Part shown: positions 4,893-5,290 of the stretch, piece by piece | Position numbering within the stretch: position 1 is the first letter of the stretch | How the letters are laid out: every line of letters starts with the position of its first letter | Assembly: GCA_014380155.1 (NCBI GenBank) | Contig: JACMKJ010000107.1 | Location: 1-5,290, forward strand | Origin: Rhizobacter sp. | GTDB lineage: Bacteria > Pseudomonadota > Gammaproteobacteria > Burkholderiales > Burkholderiaceae_C | DNA length: 5,290 bases | Reading direction: 5' to 3' | Made by a program: the position numbers and the translations under genes | Notes under the pieces: model-generated | The model's database searches: none | Seen by the model: only the letters and a program-made list of their open reading frames with translations | What the model was told of the DNA's origin: nothing

Positions 4893-5290
4893 AAGCAAAG
4901 AAAGGGGGACCCTCGTCGCCGGTCGGCCACGGGCCGACTGCTCTGCGCTGCTCGACGGCTCTGAAGGGGCCCAAGAGCAATACGTCGCTTGCTGCGCAAG
5001 CATTCCATCCACGCCTCGCTGCGCATCGGCGAGGGCGCAGCCGAGCCCTCTTGGCCGATGCGAAGCGAGGCGAATCTGGTGTTCGGCCCCCCCTTCGGAC
5101 GAGCTGAGCAGCACAGGGCTTTGCGGGGCGCGCGTGAGCGCGCATCAACCTCTGACTTCGGGCGGCTGTTAGAGCGCAGCGGCCGCAGGCCGCGTAGCGA
5201 GTTCTGCCCGACCCCGCAAAGACCGAGCAGCGCAAGGCAGCCCTCGCTACGCGAGGGCCGAGTCGGCAGGGTCGCTTTGGTGTGCGCCTA
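4893..5290. repeat. Gene-free, densely base-paired repeat-like tract
   Basis: No credible gene is seen, but hairpins follow each other: GTCGGCC/GGCCGAC (4922-4938); CGACGGCTCT with AGAGC and CGTCG across a bulge (4953-4987); GCTTGC/GCAAGC (4987-5001); a 19-bp stem with one mismatch, 5012-5030 with 5054-5072, enclosing GAGGGC/GCCCTC; GCGCGC-GTGA-GCGCGC (5128-5143, GNRA-type loop); GCGGCC/GGCCGC (5179-5193); and GCCCTCGC/GCGAGGGC (5240-5258). CTTTGCGGGG (5119-5128) also pairs exactly with CCCCGCAAAG (5212-5221), with CGGGC/GCCCG (5159-5163 with 5206-5210) possible inside it, like a multibranched fold. ORFs across it are probably by-products of its composition. It may be a dispersed DNA repeat, the template of a structured RNA, or both; it runs to the window edge. 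Confidence 0.55.

Noticed and set aside
4590..5072. CRISPR array
   Set aside because: The repeated units are palindromic, alternate in orientation and have irregular spacing. There are no regular direct repeats and no cas gene.
4744..5235. 163-codon minus-strand open frame over the structured tract
   Set aside because: The product is Arg/Ala-rich and follows the repeat hairpins. Frames like this are often annotated as hypothetical proteins over such repeats, but there is no ribosome site or domain.

Overview
The window is GC-rich throughout, with strong G/C preference at third codon positions. It looks like a betaproteobacterium of the order Burkholderiales, probably the Comamonadaceae. That placement is an inference from base composition, the style of the encoded proteins and the kinds of dispersed repeats; nothing here is a taxonomic marker.

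Layout from left to right. Positions 1-738 are the 3' end of an NHL-type beta-propeller gene whose start lies outside the window. Positions 739-924 hold no full gene: there are two tiny ORFs chained by ATGA overlaps, then a GC-rich hairpin. A minus-strand flavin reductase-domain gene (925-1434) converges on the propeller gene. Between that gene and the next is a 161-bp near-perfect palindrome (1489-1649) with 20-bp identical inverted ends and a TTCG tip, a MITE-like or REP-like element. Four plus-strand genes follow: an exported M14-family (MpaA-like) zinc peptidase/amidase (1675-2559), a DinB-family putative metalloenzyme (2569-3159), an ECF sigma factor (GTG start, 3201-3731) and a membrane anti-sigma factor (3738-4583). 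The last 707 bases contain no convincing gene. They hold three REP-like units in alternating orientation (4590-4780) and then a long, densely base-paired repeat-like region (4845-5258).

Functional reading. The peptidase and DinB genes are separated by 9 bp and are probably co-translated. The sigma and anti-sigma genes, 6 bp apart, form a classic regulatory pair: the membrane protein should hold the sigma factor inactive until an envelope signal arrives. A GGAAT-N17-CGTAA sequence directly before the sigma gene resembles an ECF autoregulatory promoter and would place the transcript start almost on the GTG codon. Whether the sigma factor controls the peptidase/DinB pair cannot be told from this window.

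I see no defence system, CRISPR array, transposase, tRNA or rRNA. The most unusual content is non-coding: the 161-bp palindrome abutting the peptidase promoter region, and the structured right-hand tract.
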